NCBI GenBank assembly: GCA_963798745.1
Contig: CAWCUF010000006.1
Location: forward strand, 1-64,000
Length of the DNA stretch: 64,000 nt
DNA from: Prado023 sp963798745
Lineage (GTDB): Bacteria > Actinomycetota > Actinomycetes > S36-B12 > CAIYMF01
Direction: 5' to 3'
Shown: piece after piece, positions 30,069 to 38,076 of the stretch
How the letters are laid out: every line of letters starts with the position of its first letter
Position numbering within the stretch: position 1 is the stretch's first letter
Program-made: the position numbers and the translations under genes
The notes under the pieces: generated by a model
The model's input: the letters and a program-made list of their open reading frames with translations, nothing else
Databases searched by the model: none
What the model was told of the DNA's origin: nothing

Positions 30069-31058
30069 CGGGGGCGGTGGCTGGGGCCGGTCGCGCCGAC
30101 GGAAGCCCCGGCGCATCCCTTCCACCTCCGCGGACAGCACGATGGACAGCCCGATCACGTAGAGCCAGATCTCCAGCGCGATCACACTGCCGAGCACCGC
30201 GACGATCTGGGAGTAGGTGTTCGACGCAGCCAGGTACCAACTCAGGCCGACCGTGCCGAGCACGGCCAACGCGGACCCCAGGGCAGCGCCCAGGTTCAGC
30301 CAGCCCACGGCGCGGCGCTGGCCAATCCCGAACCGCATGGCGGCAGTCAGCATCAGGTAGACGACGAGTATGCCCAGCGGGGCCCGGACGAGTCGGAGGT
30401 TCTGGCTCAGGACGGCACCGACTCCCAGCCCGTCGAGGATGGTCGGCAGCAGCGTCAGGCCGAGCACGGCCACGATGATCACCAACTGCATGATCAGGGT
30501 GATCAGGATCGCGATCCCCCGGCCGAGCAGGCTGGGGTACTGCGGCTCCTGTTCGAAGGCGATGTCCAGGACCTGTCGGCCCACGTAGATGAACCGACTG
30601 GCCGCGTACAGGGAGACTGCCAGCCCTGCGATGCCTGCGACCCCCAGGGAGGTCGCACCGCCGGTGGGCAGGCTCTCGATCTCGTTGAGCAGCGGAGCCA
30701 GCGATACCAGCAGCTCCGGGCGGTCGACGAACAGCTCCTCGATCCGGGCCACGAAGTCGCTGGGGTCCAGGAACACGGCCACCAGCGCGCCCAGCGAGAT
30801 CACCGAGGGGACCAACGACAACAGCGCGAAGAACGCCAACCCGCCGGCGAGCACCGCACCGCGGTGGCGCGAGTAGCGCGCATAGACCGAGGCCCAGAAG
30901 CCCACCGGACCGGCGAGGGCCGGGACGGCCTCGGCGATCCGCCCGGTCCCTGTCACGACTGCGGGCGACCCGCCCTCCTCGAGCACGCGCTGCGCGGGTG
31001 ACAGGGCCGCCCAGGGGTCACGACCACCGGGACCGGGTTCGGGGGGCGGCGGCGCCAC
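30066..31058 (-). CDS. YihY/BrkB-family membrane protein
   Basis: The 330-residue protein has a Pro/Gly-rich N-terminal 50 residues followed by six predicted membrane helices. The opening segment RYSRHRGAVLAGGLAFFALLSLVPS (shown in part) and the later SRFIYVGRQVLDIAF match the YihY/virulence factor BrkB family, formerly mislabelled ribonuclease BN; its molecular function is not established. The start is GTG at 31058, three bases after the argS stop, so it is probably co-transcribed with argS. Confidence 0.82.
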   Translation of the reverse strand: MAPPPPEPGPGGRDPWAALSPAQRVLEEGGSPAVVTGTGRIAEAVPALAGPVGFWASVYARYSRHRGAVLAGGLAFFALLSLVPSVISLGALVAVFLDPSDFVARIEELFVDRPELLVSLAPLLNEIESLPTGGATSLGVAGIAGLAVSLYAASRFIYVGRQVLDIAFEQEPQYPSLLGRGIAILITLIMQLVIIVAVLGLTLLPTILDGLGVGAVLSQNLRLVRAPLGILVVYLMLTAAMRFGIGQRRAVGWLNLGAALGSALAVLGTVGLSWYLAASNTYSQIVAVLGSVIALEIWLYVIGLSIVLSAEVEGMRRGFRRRDRPQPPPP

Positions 31059-31061
31059 CGG

Positions 31062-32726
31062 CTACATCCGCTCCGGGGCGCTCACGCCGAGCATGCCCAG
31101 GCCGTTGACCAGCACCTGGCGCGACGCGGCGCACAGCCACAGGCGGGCGATGTTCTGGGCGTCGACCGGGTCCTGGCCCATCGGCAGCACCCGGCACACG
31201 TCGTAGAAGCGGTGGTAGGCAGTGGCCAGACGCTCCAGGTAGCGGGCGACCCGGTGCGGCTCGCGCAACTCGGCCGCCGAGGCGACCACGCGCGGGAACT
31301 CGGCCAGCACCCCGAGCAGGTCGTTCTCCCGTTCATCGGAGAGCAGTGCTGGGTCGAAGGGCTCGTTGCGCCAATCGATGCCCAACTCCGCGGCGTTGCG
31401 CAGCACCGAGGCGATCCGCGCCGAGCCGTACTGCACGTAGTACACCGGGTTGTCGTTGCTGCGCTTGAGCAGCAGGTCGACGTCGAGGACCAACGGGGAG
31501 TCGACCGGGTATCGGATCAACGAGTAGCGCGCAGCGTCGACGCCCACCTCGTCGACGAGGTCGTCGATCGTGATGATGTTGCCCGCGCGCTTGCTCAGCC
31601 GGACCTCCTGGCCGCCCTTGACCATCTTGACCAACTGGCCGATGAGCACCTCGATGTGGGTGTCCGGGTCATCGCCGGCGCAGGCCGCCACGGCGCGCAG
31701 CCGGTTCACGTAGCCGTGGTGGTCGGCGCCGAGCAGGTAGATGCACAGGTCGGCCCCACGCATCCGCTTGTCCACGTAGTAGGCGGTGTCCGAGGCGAAG
31801 TAGGTCAGCTCGCCGTCGGCCTTGACCAGCACCCGGTCCTTGTCGTCGTCGAAGTCCGAGGTACGCAGCCAGATCGCGCCGTCCGCCTCGTAGACGTGAC
31901 CCTGCTCGCGCAGCTTGGTGAACGCCCGTTCGACAGCACCGGACTCATGCAGCGCGCGCTCGGAGGCCCACACCTCGAAATGGGTGGCGAATCGCTCGAG
32001 GCTCTCCTGCTGCGCCTCGAGCACCGTGCGGTAGCCCAGCTCGCGGAACATGACGAGCTGCTCGTCGACCGGCAGGTCCTTGATCGCCGAGTCGTTGGCG
32101 ACGATCTGCGCGGCGATGTCCTTGACGTAGCTGCCGTGGTACCCGCCCTCGGGGGCGGGCCGGCCGTGTGCGGCATTCATGATGGACTCACCGAACCGGT
32201 CCATCTGCACGCCGCGGTCGTTGATGTAGAACTCGCGGGTGACATCCGCGCCCTGGGCGGCCAGGACCCGACCGATCGCATCCCCGACCGCCGCCCAGCG
32301 AGTGTGGCCCAGGTGGATCGGGCCGGTCGGGTTGGCCGAGATGAACTCGATGTTGATCCAGCGGCCATGCTGGGTGGTGCCGTGCCCGTAGTGACCGTCC
32401 TCGGCGACGATCCGGGCGGCGACCTCGCCCTGGCTGGCGGTCTCGAGGACGATGTTGACGAAGCCGGGGCCGGCGACCTCGGCTCGGGCGATGGCCGGAC
32501 TGCGGACCAGTTGGGCGGCAAGGAGTTCCGCGATGGTGCGCGGTGGGGTCTGTGCGGCCCTGGCCAGGGTCATCGCCACGTTCGTGGCGTAGTCGCCGTG
32601 GTCACGGTTCTTCGGACGCTCGACGGTGGCGTGGACCCGATGCCCCTTGGGCAGGCGCAGCTTGCTGTCGGCGATCAGGTCGCTCACGGTGGCCGACACG
32701 AGAGCCGCGAGGGCGTCGGGGGTCAT
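31062..32726 (-). CDS. argS: Arginyl-tRNA synthetase
   Basis: This class I synthetase of 554 residues charges tRNA-Arg. It shows the N-terminal Add1 domain, the HIGH-type motif in ANPTGPIHLGHTRWAAVGDAI (first part) and a KMSK-type site reading VRLSKRAGN. The anticodon-binding domain ends in GLGMLGVSAPERM. A TACGAT -10 lies seven bases before the ATG at 32726, suggesting a leaderless message. A tRNA-Arg gene lies about 160 bp away on the other strand. Confidence 0.97.
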   Translation of the reverse strand: MTPDALAALVSATVSDLIADSKLRLPKGHRVHATVERPKNRDHGDYATNVAMTLARAAQTPPRTIAELLAAQLVRSPAIARAEVAGPGFVNIVLETASQGEVAARIVAEDGHYGHGTTQHGRWINIEFISANPTGPIHLGHTRWAAVGDAIGRVLAAQGADVTREFYINDRGVQMDRFGESIMNAAHGRPAPEGGYHGSYVKDIAAQIVANDSAIKDLPVDEQLVMFRELGYRTVLEAQQESLERFATHFEVWASERALHESGAVERAFTKLREQGHVYEADGAIWLRTSDFDDDKDRVLVKADGELTYFASDTAYYVDKRMRGADLCIYLLGADHHGYVNRLRAVAACAGDDPDTHIEVLIGQLVKMVKGGQEVRLSKRAGNIITIDDLVDEVGVDAARYSLIRYPVDSPLVLDVDLLLKRSNDNPVYYVQYGSARIASVLRNAAELGIDWRNEPFDPALLSDERENDLLGVLAEFPRVVASAAELREPHRVARYLERLATAYHRFYDVCRVLPMGQDPVDAQNIARLWLCAASRQVLVNGLGMLGVSAPERM

Positions 32727-32733
32727 GCGCGCA

Positions 32734-32739
32734 ATCGTA
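32734..32739 (-). promoter_or_regulatory. -10 element of probable leaderless argS promoter
   Basis: On the minus strand TACGAT (TANNNT) is followed by seven bases and the argS ATG at 32726. No Shine–Dalgarno fits in that gap. Confidence 0.45.
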
Positions 32740-32845
32740 GTGCGGTGCGTGCCTGCCCAGGACCTGCGCAGACATCCGCGGATGACCGGCCCGGCGGCGG
32801 CGTGGTGGGTGCGCTGCGTTGCCTGCGCAGTGCTCGCGTGGGGAT

Positions 32846-32874
32846 TTGGGGGGCGCATGGGGGGCCGCTAGGAT
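32846..32874 (+). promoter_or_regulatory. tRNA-Arg promoter
   Basis: TTGGGG at 32846–32851 and TAGGAT at 32869–32874 are separated by 17 bases. The predicted start near 32881 would leave about seven bases before the mature tRNA at 32888. Confidence 0.5.
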
Positions 32875-32887
32875 GGGCTTCGCCCTG

Positions 32888-32959
32888 GCCCCCGTAGCTC
32901 AGGGGATAGAGCGGTGCCCTCCGGAGGCATGCGCGCAGGTTCGAATCCTGCCGGGGGCA
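32888..32959 (+). tRNA. tRNA-Arg (anticodon CCG)
   Basis: A full cloverleaf can be drawn: acceptor GCCCCCG/CGGGGGC, D-arm GCTC/GAGC, anticodon stem GTGCC/GGCAT with loop CTCCGGA, and T-arm GCAGG-TTCGAAT-CCTGC with discriminator A. The anticodon at 32921–32923 is CCG, reading CGG Arg codons, which are abundant in this GC-rich genome. CCA is not encoded. The 3' end is duplicated immediately downstream. Confidence 0.97.
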
Positions 32960-32987
32960 CGATTTCGAATCCTGCCGGGGGCACGAT
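32940..32987 (+). repeat. 24-bp tandem duplication of the tRNA-Arg 3' end
   Basis: The sequence ttcgaatcctgccgggggca followed by cgat occurs at 32940–32963 and again, without change, at 32964–32987. The first copy is the T-loop and acceptor strand of the tRNA; the second lies just outside it. Confidence 0.95.
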
Positions 32988-33166
32988 CTGAGTCGGCCCC
33001 CTTGCGGGGACTGCTCAGGTCGCCCAACCTCATGCAGGATCCGTCGGCCCGACCGCGGGTCGACAGTCATGCCGGGGGCACGTGGCGAGTCGGCCCCCTG
33101 CCGGCCGGATCGATTTATGCGCACCCTGTGCAGGATTCGGCAGGCCCGCTCGCGGGCCGGCACAGC
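32973..33166 (+). repeat. Degenerate tandem repeat of about 97 bp downstream of tRNA-Arg
   Basis: Two units start with tgccgggggcac at 32973 and 33070. Both then carry gagtcggccccct (32990 and 33087) and tgcaggat followed by a GGCCCG–CGGG hairpin (33046–33061; 33143–33158, where the stem is perfect: GGCCCG CTCG CGGGCC). The shared start is the tRNA acceptor sequence. The spacer between tRNA and the next gene (about 230 bp) consists of these units. Confidence 0.75.
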
Positions 33167-33190
33167 CCTGCCGCGGACAGAGGAGAAACC

Positions 33191-33451
33191 GTGGCTGAAG
33201 CCCGCTCCCCCGCCGCCACCGTCGACACGATCGAGGAGGCGGCCGTGGCCAAGGCGTCCCTGCCCGGGTCCCGGCTGTTCGTGATGTCGATCCTCGGCGG
33301 GATGCTGATCGACGTCGGTGCGCTGCTGGCCGTGGTCGTGGCCGGTAGCTCGACCGGGCTGCAGGCCACCAATCCGGGCCTGGTGTTGTGCGCGGCGAGC
33401 AGCGCCGATCCGCTGGCGCCGATCCACCGAGACGTCACCCCCACAGCATGA
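33191..33451 (+). CDS. Small single-helix membrane protein of unknown function
   Basis: An 86-residue frame begins with GTG at 33191 behind a strong GAGGAG spaced six bases from the start. The protein has an Ala/Glu-rich polar N-terminus (MAEARSPAATVDTIEEAAV), one membrane helix at about residues 30–52 (FVMSILGGMLIDVGALLAVVV) and a short tail with one Cys. I do not recognise it. The good ribosome binding site, hydrophobic helix and clean termination argue for a real gene, perhaps in one transcript with the upstream repeat region. It converges on the M20 peptidase gene 36 bp away. Confidence 0.5.
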   Translation: MAEARSPAATVDTIEEAAVAKASLPGSRLFVMSILGGMLIDVGALLAVVVAGSSTGLQATNPGLVLCAASSADPLAPIHRDVTPTA

Positions 33452-33487
33452 TCGGGACGAGCTTGCCAGCGGGATTGCAGGTCCGCA

Positions 33488-34855
33488 TCACCCTTCAGCA
33501 TCCGCCAGACCCACGATCAGCAGCGCCTCTGCCAAGGTGAGCCGGCGCAGCACGCCGAGGTCGACACTCTCGTTCGGGCCGTGCCAGCAGGCAGCCGGGT
33601 CGCCGGGGCCCACCACCAGGATCGTGGCATCCGGGAACCGGCCAGCGATGTCGGCGATGAACGGGATCGAGCCGCCGATCCCCATGTGCACCGGTTCCAC
33701 GCCGTCCCAGGCGTCGGCGAACGCTGCCCGGGCGACCTCGGCATGCGGACCCTCGGGCACCAGCGCCACGGCATTGCCAGTCGGGCCCAGCTCGCAGTCG
33801 ACCTGCACGCCCCACGGGGCACTGGCGACCAGGTGGTCGGCCAGGGCCGCCCGGGCGGCGATCGGGTCCTGCCCGGGGGCGATCCGCATGCTGACCTTGG
33901 CCCGGGCCATCGGTAGCAGCACGTTGGCCGCGCCCACGGTCGCGGGCACGTCGATGCCGAGCACCGTGATCGCCGCGGACGACCAGAGCCGGTCGGCTGC
34001 CGAGCCCCGGCCGATCGAGGCGACCCCCTCGAGCACGCCGGCCTCGCAGCGCAACTCCTGCTCGTCGAGGTCCACCACCGGCACCGGAGCGTGCACGAGA
34101 CCCGGCACCGCCACCGCACCGTCCTCGTCGTGCAGCGCCGACAGCACCCGCACCAGCCCCATCAGGGCGTCGGGGAACAGCCCTCCGAACACCCCGGAAT
34201 GCTGCTCGCCGGTGTGGGTGCGCACTGTCACGAAGACCTCCACGACCCCACGCAGCGAGGTGGTGAACGCCGGCACGTCCACTGCCCAGTTCGAAGAGTC
34301 TGCGATCACGACCACATCGGCGGCCAGCAGGTCGCTGTGCTGCGCCAGGAACTCGGCGATCGTGGGCGAGCCGACCTCCTCCTCCCCCTCGACGAACACG
34401 GTGACACCCACCGGCAGCCCGTCGGGATACGCGGCCCGCAGCATCCGCATGGCCCCGACATGGGCCATGACGCCGGCCTTGTCATCGGCAGCCCCCCGGC
34501 CGTAGAGCCGACCAGCCCGCTCCACCGCGTCGAAAGGTTCGCTGTCCCAGTCGTCGAGGCTGCCGGCCGGCTGGACATCGTGATGGGCGTAGAGCAGCAC
34601 GGTCGGTGCGCCGGGCGGCCCCTCGATCCGCCCGACCACCGCGGGCGCCCCATCGGCGACGCTGAGCACCTGCACCTCGGCGCCGGCGTCGGCCAGCAGC
34701 GCGGCGACGGCCTCGGCACTGCGTGCGACCTCCGGCGAGGTCGGGCCCTCCGCGCTGACACTCGCGATCCCGACGAGAGTCACGAGGTCGCTCACGATGC
34801 CCGGCAGAGCTTCCTCCAGGTGATGGCGCAGTTGGTCGGTGCTCGAGGCAGTCAT
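33488..34855 (-). CDS. M20-family metallodipeptidase
   Basis: The 455-residue zinc peptidase has the M20 ligand and catalytic motifs LLYAHHDVQPAG (His and catalytic Asp), GRGAADDKAGVMAHV (bridging Asp), FVEGEEEVGSPT (catalytic and ligand Glu) and a late ligand His in CWHGPNESVDLG. A lid/dimerisation domain lies between. It resembles broad dipeptidases of the CNDP/DapE-like group. ATG at 34855 is preferred because AGGA lies about eight bases upstream; ATG at 34864 is also in frame. Substrate is not predictable, but DapE itself is shorter and different. Confidence 0.88.
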   Translation of the reverse strand: MTASSTDQLRHHLEEALPGIVSDLVTLVGIASVSAEGPTSPEVARSAEAVAALLADAGAEVQVLSVADGAPAVVGRIEGPPGAPTVLLYAHHDVQPAGSLDDWDSEPFDAVERAGRLYGRGAADDKAGVMAHVGAMRMLRAAYPDGLPVGVTVFVEGEEEVGSPTIAEFLAQHSDLLAADVVVIADSSNWAVDVPAFTTSLRGVVEVFVTVRTHTGEQHSGVFGGLFPDALMGLVRVLSALHDEDGAVAVPGLVHAPVPVVDLDEQELRCEAGVLEGVASIGRGSAADRLWSSAAITVLGIDVPATVGAANVLLPMARAKVSMRIAPGQDPIAARAALADHLVASAPWGVQVDCELGPTGNAVALVPEGPHAEVARAAFADAWDGVEPVHMGIGGSIPFIADIAGRFPDATILVVGPGDPAACWHGPNESVDLGVLRRLTLAEALLIVGLADAEG

Positions 34856-34882
34856 GGGAGGCATCCTGCCAGCCCGCCACGC

Positions 34883-36421
34883 CTACGTGATGCTGATCGC
34901 CGCCGGTGCGGACTCGTTTCCAGCCTCGTCGACTCCGATCACGCAGACCGTGGCCGGCAGGTCGGCTGCCTGGATCGTCTGGGGGCGCCCGCGGTACTCC
35001 ACGAACCCCTCGGCCGTGGCGCAGTCGACAGATTCGGGGGCCGCGATGACCCAGCGGAACTCGACGAGATCGGGCGGATCGGCCACCGGCTGGACCGCCA
35101 CTCCACCGGAGACTTCGGCCTGGGTCAACTCGATCGAGGCCGGGTCCGGCGGTGTCCCATCCACCGTGAGCACGATCTCGGTGGGATGCGCCGCCGAACC
35201 GACGCAGACCAGCGTCCGACCCTCCTGGGCGGGCAACCGCACGGGATAGGTCCAGGCCTGGCCAGCCGGCTCGACCTCGAGGTCGTCGGTGCGGGTCGAC
35301 TCGACGTCCTGCCAGCCCTCGAGGGCTCGACAGTCCACGGCGCCCAGGGGCCCCTGCTTCACCTGGGGGCTCGACGCCGCGGAACCCTCCGGCGCCGTGA
35401 CCTCAATGGTGCTCCCGGGGCGGCCTACCCCGGCGGCGGCCACGGCGGGCAGCACCTCAGCCGGGTCCTCCAATCCACAGTCGGCGCCCAGGTTCAACGA
35501 GCCCTCCGGGAAGCATCCCCCGAGGGCGTCCACCGGGACCAGGTAGGAGGTGTTCTCCCGCAGCGACGTGCTCCCATCGGTGACCTCGCAGGGCCGACCG
35601 GGGCCGCAGTCGAGACCCTCCGGGGCCGCGATGGTCGAGGCGAGAACCATCGCGAGTACTTCACCGGCCTGGTTGAGCACCGCCGAGCCCTGGGACCCGT
35701 CCAGGATTCCTGGGCAGTCCACGGCTCGCGTCGCCGGCCAGAGCAATGACGACTCGAGCAGGTCCGTGCTGGCTCCCAGCTGGCAGCGGCTGCCGCGCAG
35801 GAACTGCTGGTCGTCGGCCACTCCGGCGACCGGAACACCGGCGATCAGGATCTCCGCCCCCTGTTCTGGCACGGCCACCGGAGTGATCGGGGCGACCCCG
35901 CGTGCCGCCAGTTCACCGACGGTCATCCCGAGTTCGAGCACAGCCAGGTCGGTGCCGCGAACCGAGGCCCAGAGCACCCGTTCGATCGGCACCGGTACCA
36001 CGTTGACGTCCCCTGCGGAGGTCAGGCGCGCGAAGTCGTTGACCTCCAGGGTGGCACCCGACAGGGGCTGGTCGGTCAGGATGGTCGCACCATCGGACAG
36101 CCCCACGCAGCGCGCCGTGGTCGCCGCGACGGCCGGTGCGTCGTCATCGGCGCCCGTCGCCAGCACCCAGCCCGTGCAGGGACGCGGCGCGCCGGTCAGC
36201 CGCCCCACGGCGGTCAACGCGGTGCCCTGTGACTGCTCGCGCTGGAACAGCCCTCCGGGAGAGGTCGCGGCGTTGAGGTCCTCCTGCTTGGTGACCTGCG
36301 CGCGCCAGGTGCCGAACACTGCGATGAATGTCACCGCCGCGGCCAGGGCAGCCAGCCAGATCGGGCGCCGATAGCGAGTGGGGGGCGTCGAGACCTCCTC
36401 CTGCGCCTGCCGATCAGCCAT
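34883..36421 (-). CDS. Membrane-anchored trypsin-fold protein lacking catalytic His and Ser (pseudoprotease)
   Basis: The 512-residue protein has a short cytoplasmic N-terminus, a membrane helix at about residues 20–38 and a large exported part. Residues 68–265 read as a chymotrypsin-like fold: a Cys82–Cys105 pair in PCTGW…ATTARCVG at the usual His-loop position, GTDLAVLEL with Asp158, and DGSQGSAVLNQAGEVLAMV at the Ser-loop position. The expected AAHC His is Arg104 and the GDSG nucleophile is Gln244, so the triad is broken while Asp and disulfide remain. Two small Cys-containing beta-type modules follow to the C-terminus. It ends 27 bp before the M20 gene start. Function unknown; binding or sensing is likelier than proteolysis. 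Confidence 0.65.
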   Translation of the reverse strand: MADRQAQEEVSTPPTRYRRPIWLAALAAAVTFIAVFGTWRAQVTKQEDLNAATSPGGLFQREQSQGTALTAVGRLTGAPRPCTGWVLATGADDDAPAVAATTARCVGLSDGATILTDQPLSGATLEVNDFARLTSAGDVNVVPVPIERVLWASVRGTDLAVLELGMTVGELAARGVAPITPVAVPEQGAEILIAGVPVAGVADDQQFLRGSRCQLGASTDLLESSLLWPATRAVDCPGILDGSQGSAVLNQAGEVLAMVLASTIAAPEGLDCGPGRPCEVTDGSTSLRENTSYLVPVDALGGCFPEGSLNLGADCGLEDPAEVLPAVAAAGVGRPGSTIEVTAPEGSAASSPQVKQGPLGAVDCRALEGWQDVESTRTDDLEVEPAGQAWTYPVRLPAQEGRTLVCVGSAAHPTEIVLTVDGTPPDPASIELTQAEVSGGVAVQPVADPPDLVEFRWVIAAPESVDCATAEGFVEYRGRPQTIQAADLPATVCVIGVDEAGNESAPAAISIT

Positions 36422-36528
36422 GCCGGACACCGTACGCGACCCGCTGGCCGACGGCGGCCGAGGACTCGCCGCCGACCCGGGCTCGGCCAACTCGCGTCCG
36501 GCGGGTTGGCCCCGGCACGCTGGGGGTC

Positions 36529-37662
36529 ATGTCGTCACAGATCCTCACCGGAGCGGCCCTCGTCACCCCCGACGCGATCCTCGCCGACGGGTGGGTGGAG
36601 GTCGAGAACGGCCGGATCGCCGCGCTCGGTAGCGGCGCCCCACCCCGGCCGGCCGACGTCGACCTCGGGGGCGGCTACCTCTCGCCCGGGTTCATCGACA
36701 TCCACACCCATGGCGGCGGCGGGGCCACGGTCGTGGGTGCCGACCCGGACGCGGTCGCCCAGTTCGCGGCGGCCCATCGCCGGCACGGGACCACCACCAT
36801 CTGCGCCAGCCTGGTGTCGGCCCATTACGACTCGTTGGCCCACGACGTGGCCGTCCTGGCCGAACTGGTCCAGGAGGGGATCATCGCCGGCACGCACCTG
36901 GAGGGCCCCTGGATCGCGATGGAGTACAAGGGTGCCCACGACCCGGGAACGCTGCGCGACCCGGATCCCGAGGAGGTGGACAAGCTCATCGCGATCGGCC
37001 GAGGCACGATCCACATGGTCACCCTCGCCCCGGAGCACCCGAATGGCATCGACGCAGTACGCCGGTTCGTGGATGCCGGGGCGATCGCGGCGATCGGGCA
37101 CACGAACGCCACCTACGACCGCGTTCGGGAGGCGATCGACGCGGGCGCGAGTTGCTCGACCCATCTGTACAACGCCATGCGCCCGGTGAACCACCGCGAG
37201 CCCGGGCCGATCGTTGCCCTGACCGAGGACGAGCGCGTCACCAACGAATTGATCCTCGACGGGGTGCACGTGCACCCGGCGTCCGCCGCGTTCGCCGCCC
37301 GCGCCGCCGAGGGGCGGATCCTGTTCGTGACCGACGCGATGACCGCAGCCGCCGGGCAGGACGGCGACTACATGCTCGGGGATCTCGAGGTGAAGGTCGT
37401 CGACGGCGTTGCTCGGCTGGTCGAGGGTGGTGCGATCGCGGGCTCGACGCTGACGATGGACGCGGCCCTGCGCTTCGCGATCGAGCGGGTGGGGCTCACC
37501 CCCGAAGCGGCATTCGCCGCGGCGACCAGCACCCCGGCCCGGATGATCGGCCTGACCGACCGGGGTCGGCTCGAGGTCGGGCTGCGCGCGGACCTGTGTC
37601 ACGTGGCCGCGGACCTGTCGCTGGCCGGGGTCTGGCTGGCCGGGGAACCCGTCGCCCGCTAG
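36529..37662 (+). CDS. nagA: N-acetylglucosamine-6-phosphate deacetylase
   Basis: This 377-residue amidohydrolase removes acetate from GlcNAc-6-phosphate in amino-sugar and cell-wall recycling. Metal and substrate motifs are PGFIDIHTHGGGGA, GTHLEGPWIA, the metal His in IGHTNATYD, STHLYNAMRPVNHREPG, and the catalytic Asp in LFVTDAMTAAAGQDG. ATG at 36529 starts the family N-terminus MSSQILTGAALVTP. It stands alone, with no nagB, regulator or PTS gene nearby. Confidence 0.95.
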   Translation: MSSQILTGAALVTPDAILADGWVEVENGRIAALGSGAPPRPADVDLGGGYLSPGFIDIHTHGGGGATVVGADPDAVAQFAAAHRRHGTTTICASLVSAHYDSLAHDVAVLAELVQEGIIAGTHLEGPWIAMEYKGAHDPGTLRDPDPEEVDKLIAIGRGTIHMVTLAPEHPNGIDAVRRFVDAGAIAAIGHTNATYDRVREAIDAGASCSTHLYNAMRPVNHREPGPIVALTEDERVTNELILDGVHVHPASAAFAARAAEGRILFVTDAMTAAAGQDGDYMLGDLEVKVVDGVARLVEGGAIAGSTLTMDAALRFAIERVGLTPEAAFAAATSTPARMIGLTDRGRLEVGLRADLCHVAADLSLAGVWLAGEPVAR

Positions 37663-38076
37663 GGCGCCGTCGTCTGGTCAGTCGACGACCACGGGTGGGG
37701 AGCCCACGGGTCGACCGCGGCGTCAAGCACGACCTACGAAGGTCGGCCCACGGCGCTGGACGCGGGAGGTCACCCAGCCGACGGCTGGGCACGAGGGTCG
37801 CCCGCAGTTCGCCGAGCGCCTCGGCCCCCTGTTGCTGCGAACCTTGCCGCCGATGTGGTCGGGATCCACTCTGACTCGAGGTCGTTCACCACACCTTGCC
37901 GTACATATGGTCGTTGCGCGCCCGCAGGGAGCGCCCAGAAACGACCAGATCTGGTGCAAGGTCCGCCGACGACGCGGCGCGAAGCGCCTCGGACGGCCGA
38001 TTCGACGGCAGAGTTCGATGGTGACCCACGGAGGGCGATGCGGCGCTGGTCGCGCGCCCGACCCGGCAGGGCAGCT
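37663..38076. other. Intergenic region between nagA and the AAA/PLD-like module
   Basis: This 414-bp gap lies between two convergent genes, and I find no convincing coding frame. It contains a symmetric inverted repeat (37893–37962). The rest is GC-rich sequence without recognisable features. Confidence 0.6.
37893..37962. repeat. Two-tier inverted repeat with 12-bp palindrome
   Basis: Outer arms ACCTTGC (37893–37899) and GCAAGGT (37956–37962) and inner arms TGGTCGTT (37908–37915) and AACGACCA (37940–37947) are separated by equal eight-base gaps on both sides. The right gap belongs to the perfect palindrome ACCAGATCTGGT (37944–37955). It lies between convergent genes and could act as a two-way terminator. 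Confidence 0.7.

Noticed and set aside
32940..33166. Attachment site of an integrated phage or ICE
   Set aside because: The 24-bp duplicates are directly adjacent, and no integrase or mobile gene lies nearby; at most it is a scar.
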